Notes: generated by a model from the letters alone, not told the origin. A stretch of 64,000 nucleotides of DNA from Bacillota bacterium (GCA_023421675.1 JAEZTC010000016.1:62001-126000), one strand, 5' to 3'; counted from the first letter of the stretch, positions 18,108 to 26,887 are shown. Translations and numbers: made by a program.

Positions 18108-18911
18108 ATGGATAAGGAAATATTAAATATGGACGAAGCAGCTGAGCTTTTTAATGTAAGCGTAAAGACATTTATAAAGCTGCTTAAGGAAGAAAAGGTT
18201 CCCGCCAGAAAAATAGGGAGGGAATGGAGATTCAGCCGGAAAGCATTAATAGAATGGCTATCATCAGGTGATTCCCAGAATTATTCTTCAAGTGAAGTTG
18301 AAGTAAAGGAATTCTTTAATCAGGTTGCACCTGAATGGGAAGAAATCAGAAAATACTTTAATGACAAACCCATTAAGGATAAAATTCTTCAAATGGGGAT
18401 ACTAAAGAAAAATATGACTGTAGCCGATTTCGGCTCAGGGGACGGCTATATTTCAAGAACAGTTGCACCCATGGTAAAAAAGGTTATAGCTGTTGATATT
18501 TCTGGAGAAATGCTCAAACAGCTTTCAAAAAAATCCAGGGAAAGCGGCATTAACAATATAGTCACTATAGAAAATGATGCAACAGAAGTCTCAATTGAAG
18601 ATAACAGCGTAAACATTGTATTTGCAAATATGTTTCTTCACCATATTGAGAATCCTGAAACGGCTATCAAACAAATGTACAGAGTGCTAAAAGGTGGGGG
18701 AACGGTTTTTCTTTCAGATTTTGAAAAGCACTCCAATTCTGAACTTACTGAAAAAATGCATGACCTGTGGCAGGGGTTTGGCAAGAATGAGATTAAAGGC
18801 TGGTTTTCAAATGCAGGTTTTAAAAATATTAAAATAGAAAAGCCTGATAGTGAAATAAAGCTTCCTGATAATAACACAGCCGGAATATTCATTCTTACCG
18901 CTGAAAAGTAA
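18108..18911 (+). CDS. Excisionase-type HTH fused to SAM-dependent methyltransferase
   Basis: A 267-residue fusion. Residues 5-51 form a MerR/excisionase-type winged helix (LNMDEAAELFNVSVKTFIKL, then ARKIGREWRFSRKALIEWL). Residues about 65-267 form a class I methyltransferase fold with motif I VADFGSGDG (105-113), acidic D130 after the second strand, and FANMFLHHIENPE at motif IV/post. The next genes are S-adenosylhomocysteine hydrolase and an amidohydrolase of the MtaD type, so a DNA-binding SAM or SAH sensor controlling the methyl cycle is a reasonable inference; SahR, an ArsR-family protein, plays such a role in some Proteobacteria. It may instead be an active methyltransferase. RBS GGGGTGA. 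Confidence 0.8.
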   Translation: MDKEILNMDEAAELFNVSVKTFIKLLKEEKVPARKIGREWRFSRKALIEWLSSGDSQNYSSSEVEVKEFFNQVAPEWEEIRKYFNDKPIKDKILQMGILKKNMTVADFGSGDGYISRTVAPMVKKVIAVDISGEMLKQLSKKSRESGINNIVTIENDATEVSIEDNSVNIVFANMFLHHIENPETAIKQMYRVLKGGGTVFLSDFEKHSNSELTEKMHDLWQGFGKNEIKGWFSNAGFKNIKIEKPDSEIKLPDNNTAGIFILTAEK

Positions 18912-18976
18912 TATATGGCTATTACCCGGAATTTTGACGGGGTTAATATAAGTTTAAATAATGGAGGGAAACTACA

Positions 18977-20239
18977 ATGATAAAGTGTGATATTAAAGAC
19001 AAGTCATTGGCACCAAAAGGGAAGCTGAGAATTGAATGGGCAGATAAACAGATGCCTGTTTTAAAGCTTATCAGAGAAAGATTTGAAAAGGAAAAACCTC
19101 TTGCAGGTAAAAAGATATCCTGTTGCCTTCATGTAACAACTGAAACAGCAAACCTTATGCGTACTTTAAAAGCCGGCGGGGCAGATATAGCACTTTGTGC
19201 TTCCAATCCTCTTTCAACACAGGATGATGTTGCTGCATCATTGGTTATGGATTATGGAATACCGGTTTTTGCAATAAAAGGTGAAGACAGGGATACCTAT
19301 TACAAGCACCTTGTATCTGCAATTGAACATGGACCCGACATGACACAGGATGACGGAGCTGATCTTGTAGGACTTTTACACAAGGAATACAGTGATACTT
19401 ATCTTAAAAACGTTATAGGCGGAACAGAAGAAACTACTACAGGAGTTATCCGGCTTCAGAGTATGGAAAAGGATAATGCACTCAAGTTTCCTATAGTAGC
19501 TGTAAATGAATCTGATACAAAGCATCTCTTTGATAACAGATATGGAACAGGGCAGAGCACAATTGACGGTCTTCTCAGGGCAACAAACGTACTTCTGTGC
19601 GGAAAAACCTTTGTGGTTTGCGGATACGGGTGGTGCGGAAGAGGCCTTGCAATGAGAGCAAAAGGTCTTGGGGCAAATGTAATTGTTACTGAAGTCGATC
19701 ATATAAAGGCTATTGAAGCTGCCATGGATGGTTTCAGAGTTATGAAGCTTGAGCAGGCAATGCCTTTTGCAGATATTGTTATTACTGTAACAGGTGATTT
19801 GAATGTCGTAGATGAAAAACACATAAAGCTTGCAAAGGACGGCGTAATTGTTGCAAACTCAGGACATTTTAATGATGAAATTAATATTACTGCAATTGAA
19901 GGCCTATCCTCAGCAAAAAGGACAGTAAGGGATTTCGTTGAAGAATATACCTTAAAAGATGGCAGAAGGGTTTATCTTTTAGCTGAAGGAAGACTTCTTA
20001 ACCTTTCAGCTGCTGAAGGCCACCCGGCAATAGTAATGGATATGAGCTTTGCAAATCAGGCACTTGGTGCAGAATTTATTCTGAAAAATGCAAAAGATAT
20101 GAAAAAGGGAGTACACATTCTTCCCAAGGAGCTTGATTATGAAATAGCCAGATTAAAGCTTGAATCAATGGGAATAGAGATTGACACACTTACAGAAGAA
20201 CAGGTTGCATATCTGTCATCCTGGCAGAGCGGTACATGA
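18977..20239 (+). CDS. ahcY: S-adenosylhomocysteine hydrolase
   Basis: Cleaves S-adenosylhomocysteine reversibly to adenosine and homocysteine using bound NAD, relieving product inhibition of methyltransferases. The 420-residue length is that of the shorter bacterial/archaeal form. Seen: HVTTETANLMRTL and CASNPLSTQDDVAAS in the substrate half (residues 52-87), TTTGVIRL (153-160), NAD loop GYGWCGRG (216-223) and EGRLLNLSAAEGHP near 330. The C-terminal lysine/tyrosine tail of the longer eukaryotic type is absent. It follows the HTH-methyltransferase gene by 65 bp with RBS GGAGGG, probably in one transcript. Confidence 0.96.
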   Translation: MIKCDIKDKSLAPKGKLRIEWADKQMPVLKLIRERFEKEKPLAGKKISCCLHVTTETANLMRTLKAGGADIALCASNPLSTQDDVAASLVMDYGIPVFAIKGEDRDTYYKHLVSAIEHGPDMTQDDGADLVGLLHKEYSDTYLKNVIGGTEETTTGVIRLQSMEKDNALKFPIVAVNESDTKHLFDNRYGTGQSTIDGLLRATNVLLCGKTFVVCGYGWCGRGLAMRAKGLGANVIVTEVDHIKAIEAAMDGFRVMKLEQAMPFADIVITVTGDLNVVDEKHIKLAKDGVIVANSGHFNDEINITAIEGLSSAKRTVRDFVEEYTLKDGRRVYLLAEGRLLNLSAAEGHPAIVMDMSFANQALGAEFILKNAKDMKKGVHILPKELDYEIARLKLESMGIEIDTLTEEQVAYLSSWQSGT

Positions 20240-20257
20240 TTATAGATGCATAAAAAC

Positions 20258-20295
20258 AGCGCTGTCAAAGTATTATATAATACATCGGCAGCGCT
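20258..20295 (+). terminator. Hairpin between ahcY and the deaminase gene
   Basis: Stem AGCGCTG (20258-20264) / CAGCGCT (20289-20295) with a 24-nt loop that itself has a TATTATATAATA palindrome. A weak T-rich tail follows, so it may reduce rather than stop read-through. Confidence 0.5.
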
Positions 20296-20324
20296 TTATT
20301 CTTATTTCGGAGAAGTGATATAAA

Positions 20325-21632
20325 ATGAATATACTTATTAAAAATGCAGAAGTTGCTTTAACCGGCGGAGAAATCAGGACTGAAAAAAACAGGTACATAG
20401 GGATAAAAGATGGGTACATAGAATTTGTTACCGGTCCCGAAGATGCACCAAAGGATTTTAAGGCCGGTAAAATAATAAACGGTAAAAACAGGCTTGTTAT
20501 GCCTGGACTTGTTAATGCACATACACATTCCTCAATGACACTTTTAAGAAATTATGCGGATGATCTACCTCTGCATGAGTGGCTTTTTAACAGGATCTTC
20601 CCTGCTGAGGAGAAAATGACGGGTGAAGACATATATTGGGGAACAATGCTTGGTATAACTGAAATGATTAAGTCGGGAACAACAGCTTTTGCAGATATGT
20701 ATCTGCAGATGGATTATGTCGCAAAGGCTGTTATAGAAACGGGTATAAGAGCAAATCTTTCTAGAAGCCCTATGGTTATTAAGTCTGACAAGGATCACAG
20801 CCTTATAGATGAATCACAGCAATGTTTTGACTTTTTTCAAAAATATAATGGGATTTCAAACGGTAGGATAAAGGCAAGTGTAGAAATACACTCGGCATAT
20901 CTTTTTGACAAACCTGCCCTCAAATTAGGAGCGGACTTGGCTAAAAAACTGGGAACAGGTATCCAGATACATATACTTGAGACAATGAAAGAACGTGTGG
21001 ATACCATAGCAAAGTATGGCAAGAATGCTCTGGAAGTATGCTTGGAATGCGGAGTGCTTGATGTACCTGTTATTGCAGCACATTGTGTTCATATGGACGA
21101 TAATGATATTGATATACTAGCACAAAAAAAAGTAAGTGTTGCACATAACCCTACCAGTAATCTGAAGCTTGGAAGTGGAATAGCAAAAATACCTCAAATA
21201 GCTGAAAAGGGAGTAAATATTTGCCTCGGTACTGATGGTGCTTCAAGTAACAATAATCTTAATATGTTTGAGGAGATGCATCTGGCAGCACTTATACACA
21301 AGGGCTCGAATATGGATCCATCAATTATCAGTGCCGCTGAAGTTATTAAAATGGGAACTCTTAATGGGGCCAAAGCTCTAGGGTGGGGGGATACTCTGGG
21401 ACAAATAACAAAAGGTATGAAGGCTGATATTATTATGCTGGATATAGATAAGCCTCATTTCTATCCTTTAAATAACGCTGCTTCCTCAATAGTGTATAGT
21501 GCACAGGGCTCAGATGTTGATACAGTTATTATTGATGGGAAAGTTGTAATGGAAGGAAGAAAGCTTACTACAATTGACGAAGAACTTGTTAAATACAAGG
21601 CTCTAAGAGCTTCTGAAAATATTACGGCTTAA
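20325..21632 (+). CDS. mtaD: MtaD/DadD-type amidohydrolase (MTA/SAH or 5'-deoxyadenosine deaminase)
   Basis: A zinc amidohydrolase of 435 residues in the ATZ/TRZ-like branch. Metal and catalytic marks: H66-x-H68 (NAHTHSS), IHSAYLF, IHILET, AHCVHMDDNDI and GTDGASSNN. Relatives deaminate S-adenosylhomocysteine, methylthioadenosine or 5'-deoxyadenosine to inosine derivatives. Next to ahcY this provides a second way to dispose of SAH or of the adenosine-containing by-products of radical SAM enzymes such as the one at 6.2 kb. RBS GGAGAAG. The exact substrate cannot be read from sequence. Confidence 0.88.
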   Translation: MNILIKNAEVALTGGEIRTEKNRYIGIKDGYIEFVTGPEDAPKDFKAGKIINGKNRLVMPGLVNAHTHSSMTLLRNYADDLPLHEWLFNRIFPAEEKMTGEDIYWGTMLGITEMIKSGTTAFADMYLQMDYVAKAVIETGIRANLSRSPMVIKSDKDHSLIDESQQCFDFFQKYNGISNGRIKASVEIHSAYLFDKPALKLGADLAKKLGTGIQIHILETMKERVDTIAKYGKNALEVCLECGVLDVPVIAAHCVHMDDNDIDILAQKKVSVAHNPTSNLKLGSGIAKIPQIAEKGVNICLGTDGASSNNNLNMFEEMHLAALIHKGSNMDPSIISAAEVIKMGTLNGAKALGWGDTLGQITKGMKADIIMLDIDKPHFYPLNNAASSIVYSAQGSDVDTVIIDGKVVMEGRKLTTIDEELVKYKALRASENITA

Positions 21633-21654
21633 AGCTCAATGGTGCATGGTTTTC

Positions 21655-21683
21655 TTGACAAAACAGTCTGTCTAGGCTAATAT
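21655..21683 (+). promoter_or_regulatory. Probable promoter of the tRNA-Thr gene
   Basis: TTGACA (21655-21660), 17-bp spacer, TAATAT (21678-21683), with the tRNA starting 20 bp further on. Confidence 0.65.
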
Positions 21684-21702
21684 TTTATATGTATTTTGGT
21701 TT

Positions 21703-21777
21703 GCCGGTGTGGCTCAGGGGTAGAGCAATTCACTCGTAATGAATAGGTCGGGGGTCCGATTCCCCCCACCGGCTCCA
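21703..21777 (+). tRNA. tRNA-Thr (anticodon CGU), CCA encoded
   Basis: Cloverleaf by eye: acceptor GCCGGTG/CACCGGC (7 bp), D stem GCTC/GAGC, anticodon stem ATTCA/TGAAT with loop CTCGTAA (anticodon CGT, reading ACG), T stem GGGGG/CCCCC, and 3' TCCA. The T loop reads TCCGATT, so position 55 is C instead of the near-universal T. The rest is normal. Whether it is functional would depend on that change being tolerated. Confidence 0.92.
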
Positions 21778-21830
21778 AGATTTCAAAAATTACTGTGCGT
21801 AAAATACCGCACAAATACCGCTCAAAAAAT

Positions 21831-21852
21831 AAAAGCCCTTTATTCGGGCTTT
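21831..21852 (+). terminator. Hairpin downstream of tRNA-Thr
   Basis: AAAGCCC/GGGCTTT stem with a 7-nt loop (21832-21838 with 21846-21852). The T-run is short. Confidence 0.55.
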
Positions 21853-21912
21853 GAACTGCACCCCCAAGTTATTTCAGTATACCATACTGTCTAACTTTGA
21901 GGGTGCAGTTTA
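21852..21912. repeat. Inverted repeat resembling the paired ends of an IS3/IS150-type element
   Basis: Left arm from 21854 and right arm ending at 21910 share AACTGCACCC exactly and then CCAAGTT against TCAAAGTT. The inverse of the right arm continues AGTTAGACAG, a wording typical of IS150-group IS3 termini. Only about 22 bp separate the arms and no transposase lies between, so this could be a deletion remnant or a tiny non-autonomous element. It can also fold as a terminator with a T-rich flank. The IS identity is from memory of the family. Confidence 0.5.
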
Positions 21913-21936
21913 TTTTTGCTTTCAGGCTCTTAGTTG

Positions 21937-22449
21937 TTATCTATCAAGTTTAACTGTAATATCTCCACTTCCCCAAAGGGATGGTCTTATTTGGAGTTTT
22001 AGTCCAGATGAGTTTTTATCTATTTCAAAAGCAATTTCACCCCTTATTTTATTGCCAGGTGAAACCTGAGCATCCAGTGAACCTTTTAGATCTGTGACTA
22101 TTGAAACATCATGACTGTAACTTTCTGAATCAAACAATTTAAACATCATAATAGAACTTAAATTCAAAGAATCCTGGGATATATTTTCAACTGATATATC
22201 AACTACATAATACATTTTTCCGTCTTTAGGTTTAAGAAATTCAGAACCATAATATTCCCTTATGCCATTTACAGTAAACTCACCCTTACCGGCTTTTATT
22301 GTGTCCCCGATATTAAAAACTTGTTTTTGAGTTTTGCTTTCTGATTCGGATGTGGTATTACTAGTAACCTTTTCTGGTACTATCTTTTCACAGGCAACAA
22401 AACTAAAACTGAATGAAACAGCTAATAGAAATATAAGAACTCTTTTCAT
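21937..22449 (-). CDS. Lipoprotein with DUF4352-like domain
   Basis: A 170-residue exported lipoprotein. A signal peptide (MKRVLIFLLAVSFSFSFVAC) ends in a lipobox with the cysteine at residue 20. After a Ser/Thr/Lys-rich spacer, the domain NIGDTIKAGKGEFTVNGIRE ... KMYYVVDISVENISQDSLNLSS is typical of DUF4352, an immunoglobulin-like beta fold found in Firmicute lipoproteins. The start ATG at 22449 has GGAGG seven bases upstream. Function unknown; possibly cell-wall associated. It lies between the IS-like repeat and an antitoxin-like remnant. Confidence 0.75.
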   Translation of the reverse strand: MKRVLIFLLAVSFSFSFVACEKIVPEKVTSNTTSESESKTQKQVFNIGDTIKAGKGEFTVNGIREYYGSEFLKPKDGKMYYVVDISVENISQDSLNLSSIMMFKLFDSESYSHDVSIVTDLKGSLDAQVSPGNKIRGEIAFEIDKNSSGLKLQIRPSLWGSGDITVKLDR

Positions 22450-22530
22450 TGTTACTTCCTCCAAAATATTTAATTATTAATAACCATGTTATATCAAAAA
22501 AATACAATTAACAACATTTAATAATAATAT

Positions 22531-22797
22531 TTGTATATAGAACTATATAATTTTTTAGCTAAAAGATATAGAGTCAAGATTGATTTTGAAATTGCATTGA
22601 TTGGAAAACTGATAGAAGCCAGAGAATCCAAGGGACTTTCACAAAAGGAACCTGCTGACCTAGCAGGCTTGAAACAGCCGGCAATTGCTAGGCTGGAAAG
22701 AATGAAAGCCATGCCGCAGATTAATACCTTATTCAAAATCCTGCAGCCACTTGGATATACACTTGCCGTTGTACCAACTGAACAGTTGCAGAAATAA
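22531..22797 (+). pseudogene. HigA/XRE-type antitoxin remnant
   Basis: Residues about 24-80 form a helix-turn-helix of the HigA type (LIGKLIEARESKGLSQKEPADLAGLKQPAIARLE, then a C-terminal TLFKILQPLGYTLAVVP) that normally belongs to a HigBA or RelE-XRE toxin-antitoxin pair. The only start (TTG, 22531) has no ribosome site, the N-terminal part of the usual antitoxin is missing, and no toxin gene precedes it. A conserved Leu in KELADL is Pro here (KEPADL). I read it as a 5'-truncated, probably inactive remnant; a short functional regulator is possible. Confidence 0.5.
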
Positions 22798-22852
22798 GTA
22801 TAACGTCTCCAGAGAAAATTAATCTTGGAGATAATGAAAAAACAAAAGTTTG

Positions 22853-22885
22853 TGACGCCAATCGTTGAATAAACGGTTGGCGTCA
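22853..22885. terminator. Intrinsic terminator
   Basis: 14-bp stem with one wobble (TGACGCCAATCGTT / AACGGTTGGCGTCA), 5-nt loop, then TTTTA on the plus strand; on the minus strand an ACAAA-rich flank reads as T-rich. It sits between the antitoxin remnant and the 3' end of the S-layer protein gene. Confidence 0.75.
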
Positions 22886-22959
22886 TTTTATATTTAAAAG
22901 AAAAATCAAAATAATTATGAACATCGTGGATCAAGGACTTGGATAGGGCCAAAGATGAA

Positions 22960-25900
22960 TTAAATAAGATTTGATTTTTTAAGCATCTGCCGTACGATTA
23001 CCGCTACTTCCGCACGGGTAATGCAGACCTTCGGTGCTATTATGTTTGTGTCTCCGCCCGTTATTACCCCTGTTTTGAGGCAAATTGCAACTCCAGCTTT
23101 TGCATACACAGATACGCTGTTTGCGTCTGAATAGCCAGCCAGTATTGTACTGACTTCATCCCTTGCAATCGATGTATCCATCGCTGTTATTTTCAGGGCT
23201 CTCGCGACTATATCCATTGCCTGTTCACGGGTTATTTTATCGTTCGGGCCGAAGGTTCCATTACCATATCCTGTTATCATTCCATGGGAGAATGCTGTTT
23301 CTACATATCCACAGTACCAGTCCGATGCAGTCACATCACTGAATCTGCTCTTTCCAGCTTCGGGTACAAGCCCCAAGGCTCTCACAAGAATTACTGCAAA
23401 CTCAGCACGGGTGATATAACTGTCGGGAGCGTAATTCTGTCCACCAATACCAGTTATGATCATCCTTGAGCCCAAGTCGTTCACGGCAGCCTTTGCCCAA
23501 TGCTCTGTTACATCTGCAAATTCAACAGGATGCCACACAACCGCATAGGTGCTGTTTGTCAGACTGTTGATTACAGCATAATACTTTCCGTCGATAACTG
23601 TAATCTTTGTCGGTACGTGGCGTGTCGTCCCATCCGGATTTACTACAATTCCTGTGGTTATTTTTGACGGAGTGACTCCGTCCGGTATGGCAATTATCCT
23701 CTCCACATATGTGTTAAAAGAAGATACTTGAGTTGTCTGACCGTTGTAAGAACAGCTGATGTCGAAATCGACTGCGGGGACAACGATGGAAAAACCTTCT
23801 GCTTGGGCAGAGTTTTCCACAACTCTGACAGTATTAGCCGGGGGTTTGGAAATCCTGATCTCCACACTGATATCTGAGAGCGAAACATTCTTCCCAAGCT
23901 GTGTGGACACTGCTTCAATGTTGATCTCTGATGCAGGTAGGGTATAAGTCGCGGTATTGGTCTCTACAATAAGCGTTGCTCTAGTTGTTTCCATATTTTT
24001 AACCATCTGTCCGGTAAGAATTCCTGAAGCAACATCTGAACCGGTGTTTACCGGAATGACTACAGTTGCGTTATTACCTTTGGCATTGAGAATCTGTTGA
24101 AGTATCTGATCGTCAACCGTTACCGTCGTTGTTGTCAGGCCATTTACCGTTGTGGTCTGAGACGTTCCCGCGTTCAACGTTTCTCCATTAACGATAACAG
24201 ATGCGACCGGAGATAGCGGCGTCACGTTGTAGGTATTACCGTTACCTGATGTATTCGAAGTACTGTTCACGGTGACCGAAACACTCCTTGTCACCGGATT
24301 GTAAAGTAAGGGATCCATTGGAGTGAAGGTTATTGTTTTCGTATAGATCCCCACAGTCGGGATATTGTTAGCGTCCTCAATTGAAAAGGTGCCAGGCACA
24401 TCGGCTAAGCCTCCCGACATAGAAGAGGCAAATGTTTGCCCTACTGTAATGGGCGATATCGTTGGCCACTGGCGTATGTTCGGCGTAGATTTTGTACCTG
24501 ACACCGTGCATACGGCATTCACCGCCCCAGTGAGAGAATTAATGTTCAGCGATGCCGTGGTTTCCCCTCCAGTACCGTCGCCTGTCCATATGTAGGAGTA
24601 AGCAGGTGCGCCTACACCTGTTGCGGTAATTACCACCGTCTTGCCTGCGGGTACTACAGTACCACTGACAATTGTTTCACCAGCAGCCGTGGCTGTTATG
24701 GTGCTGCCCGATGCCATTCCGGTATCAGTCACTGAAAAGCGAACAGTATAGTAGTTTATGGTCGCGTTGCCTGTTCCGTCGCTTACATTCAGGTCTAGCC
24801 CTGTATCTTTATTGTTGATGAAGATACGGTAGGCGCCGTCTGCTGGTGATGCTTTGTATACGCCTGTTCCTGAGTGGGTGGTTGTGATAACTGTTTCACC
24901 TTGCCTCAATTCAACATCCCCTGTTACGTCTGCAGCAGCGCTATCCACTGTCGTATGGATTGTCGCGGTGCGAATGACGGTCACGGTAGCTGTACCAAAC
25001 TTACTCTCATTTTGAACAGATGCAGCTTTAACTGTCAGGGTGTTTGCTGTTTCATCAGAGGCTATGGTTAACAGGCCGCTTGAACTGATGGTTGTGCTGT
25101 TACTGTTTGCGCCTGACACCGTCCAGTTGACAGTGTTACTATAGGTTCCTGAACCGCTGACTGTAGCGGTAAATTGCTGGGAGGCACCGTTTTCAATCCC
25201 AGTTGGAGAGGGGGCTACTGTTACCCCAGTTACGCCATACCCCGCAGTCAATGTTGTCCCTGTTGGAAGGCTTGAAAGTGATGTTCCCGCTGCATAAAAA
25301 TGGCCGTCGCCTGAAAGCCAGCCAAGGGTCAGGTCATCATGCGTTACACCAGTATACTTAAAGCCGTTTGCCTCAGTCACTTCGGGCAGGGTCAGTGTGC
25401 CAGTATATACCACGGAAGCTTGGGTCAGGCTGCCGTTGCCCAGCCTGCCGTTTCCACCCATATCATATGTGACAGTTTTAATACCGTCAGAACCTATAAT
25501 GCTGGCGTTCAATATTTCAAGTGTGGGCCGGAAGCCATCGTCGTTCCCTGCACGGTGTGTTGACATGTTACTTCCAAAATAGCGGATAAAACCCCAGCTG
25601 CGTCCTACTCTTATGGAGGGATTAGTACTGAGCGTGTCCTGCCCCCAGCAGAATATACCGGACTGGTACTTAATGTAGCTACTGTTTTTGTTCAGGATCT
25701 GATCCCATTCGTTACTTTGGGGAATTCCTCGTATAGCATCACCGCTTTGTCCATTGCTCGTGCTCCCCACAGACAGGCTGCGCAGGTTATAACTGATGCC
25801 GTTTGCAGTGTAATTGCCGCCTGCGTTGCCGAAAATCAGGCCTTTACTGTTGAGACCGTCCCACGAAACGTTTGCGTTCAAGGCATAATCTGAAACAAAC

Positions 25901-26223
25901 AGGCTGTGGGAGCTGGTAGTTACATTATCAACGGTACTGACTCCTGCGGTTGTACGTGAATAAGCGTTTACGGTGCCTGCATAGGTAAAGGGCACCCATT
26001 TTAGGCTGCTGTCCGGCAGGGCTGTATTTATAGTTGCTGTACTGTCATATTTAATATCGTTTAGTTTTGCCGACAAATCAAAGTAATAGGTGCCTCCCGG
26101 GGCAAGAGTAAATTGTTCGGCGATTTCGGTCTCTGCACCCATTGTCACTACGGGCACAAGGGTGATAACCATCGCCAGTGTTAGTATCATCGCCATAAGT
26201 TTTTTATAAGCTGCTTTTTGCAA
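22960..26223 (-). CDS. Large S-layer-homology surface protein
   Basis: A 1087-residue secreted protein. Signal peptide at 1-30 (KLMAMILTLAMVITLVPVVTMGA). Then a beta-rich N-terminal region, an InlB-B/Listeria-Bacteroides-like repeat (KTVTYDMGGNGRLGNG to TAGYG), a Big-2-like Ig domain (VTVAPSPTGIENGASQQFTA), further Ig-like repeats, and three SLH domains over the last about 185 residues (FADVTEHWAKAAVNDLG, FSDVTASDWYCGYVETA, YSDANSVSVYAKAGV), which bind pyruvylated secondary wall polymer. Start TTG at 26223 follows GGAGGTG. Base composition is visibly richer in G+C than neighbours, suggesting transfer. PadR gene 64 bp upstream on the same strand. Ligand unknown. Confidence 0.88.
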   Translation of the reverse strand: MQKAAYKKLMAMILTLAMVITLVPVVTMGAETEIAEQFTLAPGGTYYFDLSAKLNDIKYDSTATINTALPDSSLKWVPFTYAGTVNAYSRTTAGVSTVDNVTTSSHSLFVSDYALNANVSWDGLNSKGLIFGNAGGNYTANGISYNLRSLSVGSTSNGQSGDAIRGIPQSNEWDQILNKNSSYIKYQSGIFCWGQDTLSTNPSIRVGRSWGFIRYFGSNMSTHRAGNDDGFRPTLEILNASIIGSDGIKTVTYDMGGNGRLGNGSLTQASVVYTGTLTLPEVTEANGFKYTGVTHDDLTLGWLSGDGHFYAAGTSLSSLPTGTTLTAGYGVTGVTVAPSPTGIENGASQQFTATVSGSGTYSNTVNWTVSGANSNSTTISSSGLLTIASDETANTLTVKAASVQNESKFGTATVTVIRTATIHTTVDSAAADVTGDVELRQGETVITTTHSGTGVYKASPADGAYRIFINNKDTGLDLNVSDGTGNATINYYTVRFSVTDTGMASGSTITATAAGETIVSGTVVPAGKTVVITATGVGAPAYSYIWTGDGTGGETTASLNINSLTGAVNAVCTVSGTKSTPNIRQWPTISPITVGQTFASSMSGGLADVPGTFSIEDANNIPTVGIYTKTITFTPMDPLLYNPVTRSVSVTVNSTSNTSGNGNTYNVTPLSPVASVIVNGETLNAGTSQTTTVNGLTTTTVTVDDQILQQILNAKGNNATVVIPVNTGSDVASGILTGQMVKNMETTRATLIVETNTATYTLPASEINIEAVSTQLGKNVSLSDISVEIRISKPPANTVRVVENSAQAEGFSIVVPAVDFDISCSYNGQTTQVSSFNTYVERIIAIPDGVTPSKITTGIVVNPDGTTRHVPTKITVIDGKYYAVINSLTNSTYAVVWHPVEFADVTEHWAKAAVNDLGSRMIITGIGGQNYAPDSYITRAEFAVILVRALGLVPEAGKSRFSDVTASDWYCGYVETAFSHGMITGYGNGTFGPNDKITREQAMDIVARALKITAMDTSIARDEVSTILAGYSDANSVSVYAKAGVAICLKTGVITGGDTNIIAPKVCITRAEVAVIVRQMLKKSNLI

Positions 26224-26287
26224 TGTATACACCTCCATATATTTCATAAAATACTGGACCGTTCCACTCGGTATAAGAGGAGGGCCT

Positions 26288-26851
26288 TTAAGCTTGTCCG
26301 CAGGAAATCTCAGCAATAATATCAGTTATAAGCTTACTATATGCCTCTCCGCGTGCGATTCCCCATCTGCAAGCGTAGATTGCCGATTCAAATTGGCGGT
26401 CGTTTGTCGATATTCCGGCTGTCTCCGCAACGACTTTACCATAACTATTATACTTGTCCCACAATTTTTGAAGCAGGGCGTTATTTGCCTTAAGCTGAGC
26501 ATTAAGAAACTCAAGCTGATCCTCGCGGCTTAACGTTCCGGAAAAAAACAACTGGATAGTATAAGAAGCCCGTGCAATCAAATCCGATTCTCCTGTGTCC
26601 ATAAGCCATTCTTGCAGGGTTTCTCGTCCTTTGACTGTGATAGTGTAGACTTTTCTCTCCAACGTCTTTCCAGACTCTCGCTCCTTCAATTCAATGAGCC
26701 CTTCTTCCATTAGCTTTTTCAAAGACCTGTATATCTGAGCCTGATCGGCTGGCCAGAAATAAGCGGCCGACATATCGAACAGTTTCTTGATATCGTAGCC
26801 GGACAGCGGCTTCATCGACAAATAACCCAAAATTCCATTTTCGAGAGACAT
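26288..26851 (-). CDS. PadR-family transcriptional regulator
   Basis: A 187-residue PadR regulator: winged helix at 1-85 (ILGYLSMKPLSGYDIKKLF, AQIYRSLKKLMEEGLIEL) and a C-terminal helical dimerisation domain of the Vir_act_alpha_C type (REDQLEFLNAQL...). It lies 64 bp upstream of the S-layer-homology gene on the same strand, so the two are probably co-transcribed and the regulator likely controls both, with its own promoter region carrying an inverted repeat. GC content matches the surface-protein gene. RBS AAGGAGG. The ligand is unknown; PadR proteins answer to phenolics, drugs or stress. Confidence 0.9.
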   Translation of the reverse strand: MSLENGILGYLSMKPLSGYDIKKLFDMSAAYFWPADQAQIYRSLKKLMEEGLIELKERESGKTLERKVYTITVKGRETLQEWLMDTGESDLIARASYTIQLFFSGTLSREDQLEFLNAQLKANNALLQKLWDKYNSYGKVVAETAGISTNDRQFESAIYACRWGIARGEAYSKLITDIIAEISCGQA

Positions 26852-26887
26852 CTTAATCCTCCTTAACTGATGATATATGAATTATTT

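Noticed and set aside
18911..18977. SAH riboswitch upstream of ahcY
   Set aside because: Only 65 bp without the conserved GC-rich pseudoknot sequence.
22518..22952. Minus-strand frame of 144 codons
   Set aside because: It lies opposite the antitoxin-like sequence and a terminator, is low in sense and has no ribosome site.
23284..25582. Several plus-strand frames within the S-layer protein gene
   Set aside because: They are shadows caused by its higher GC content; none has a ribosome site or recognisable protein.
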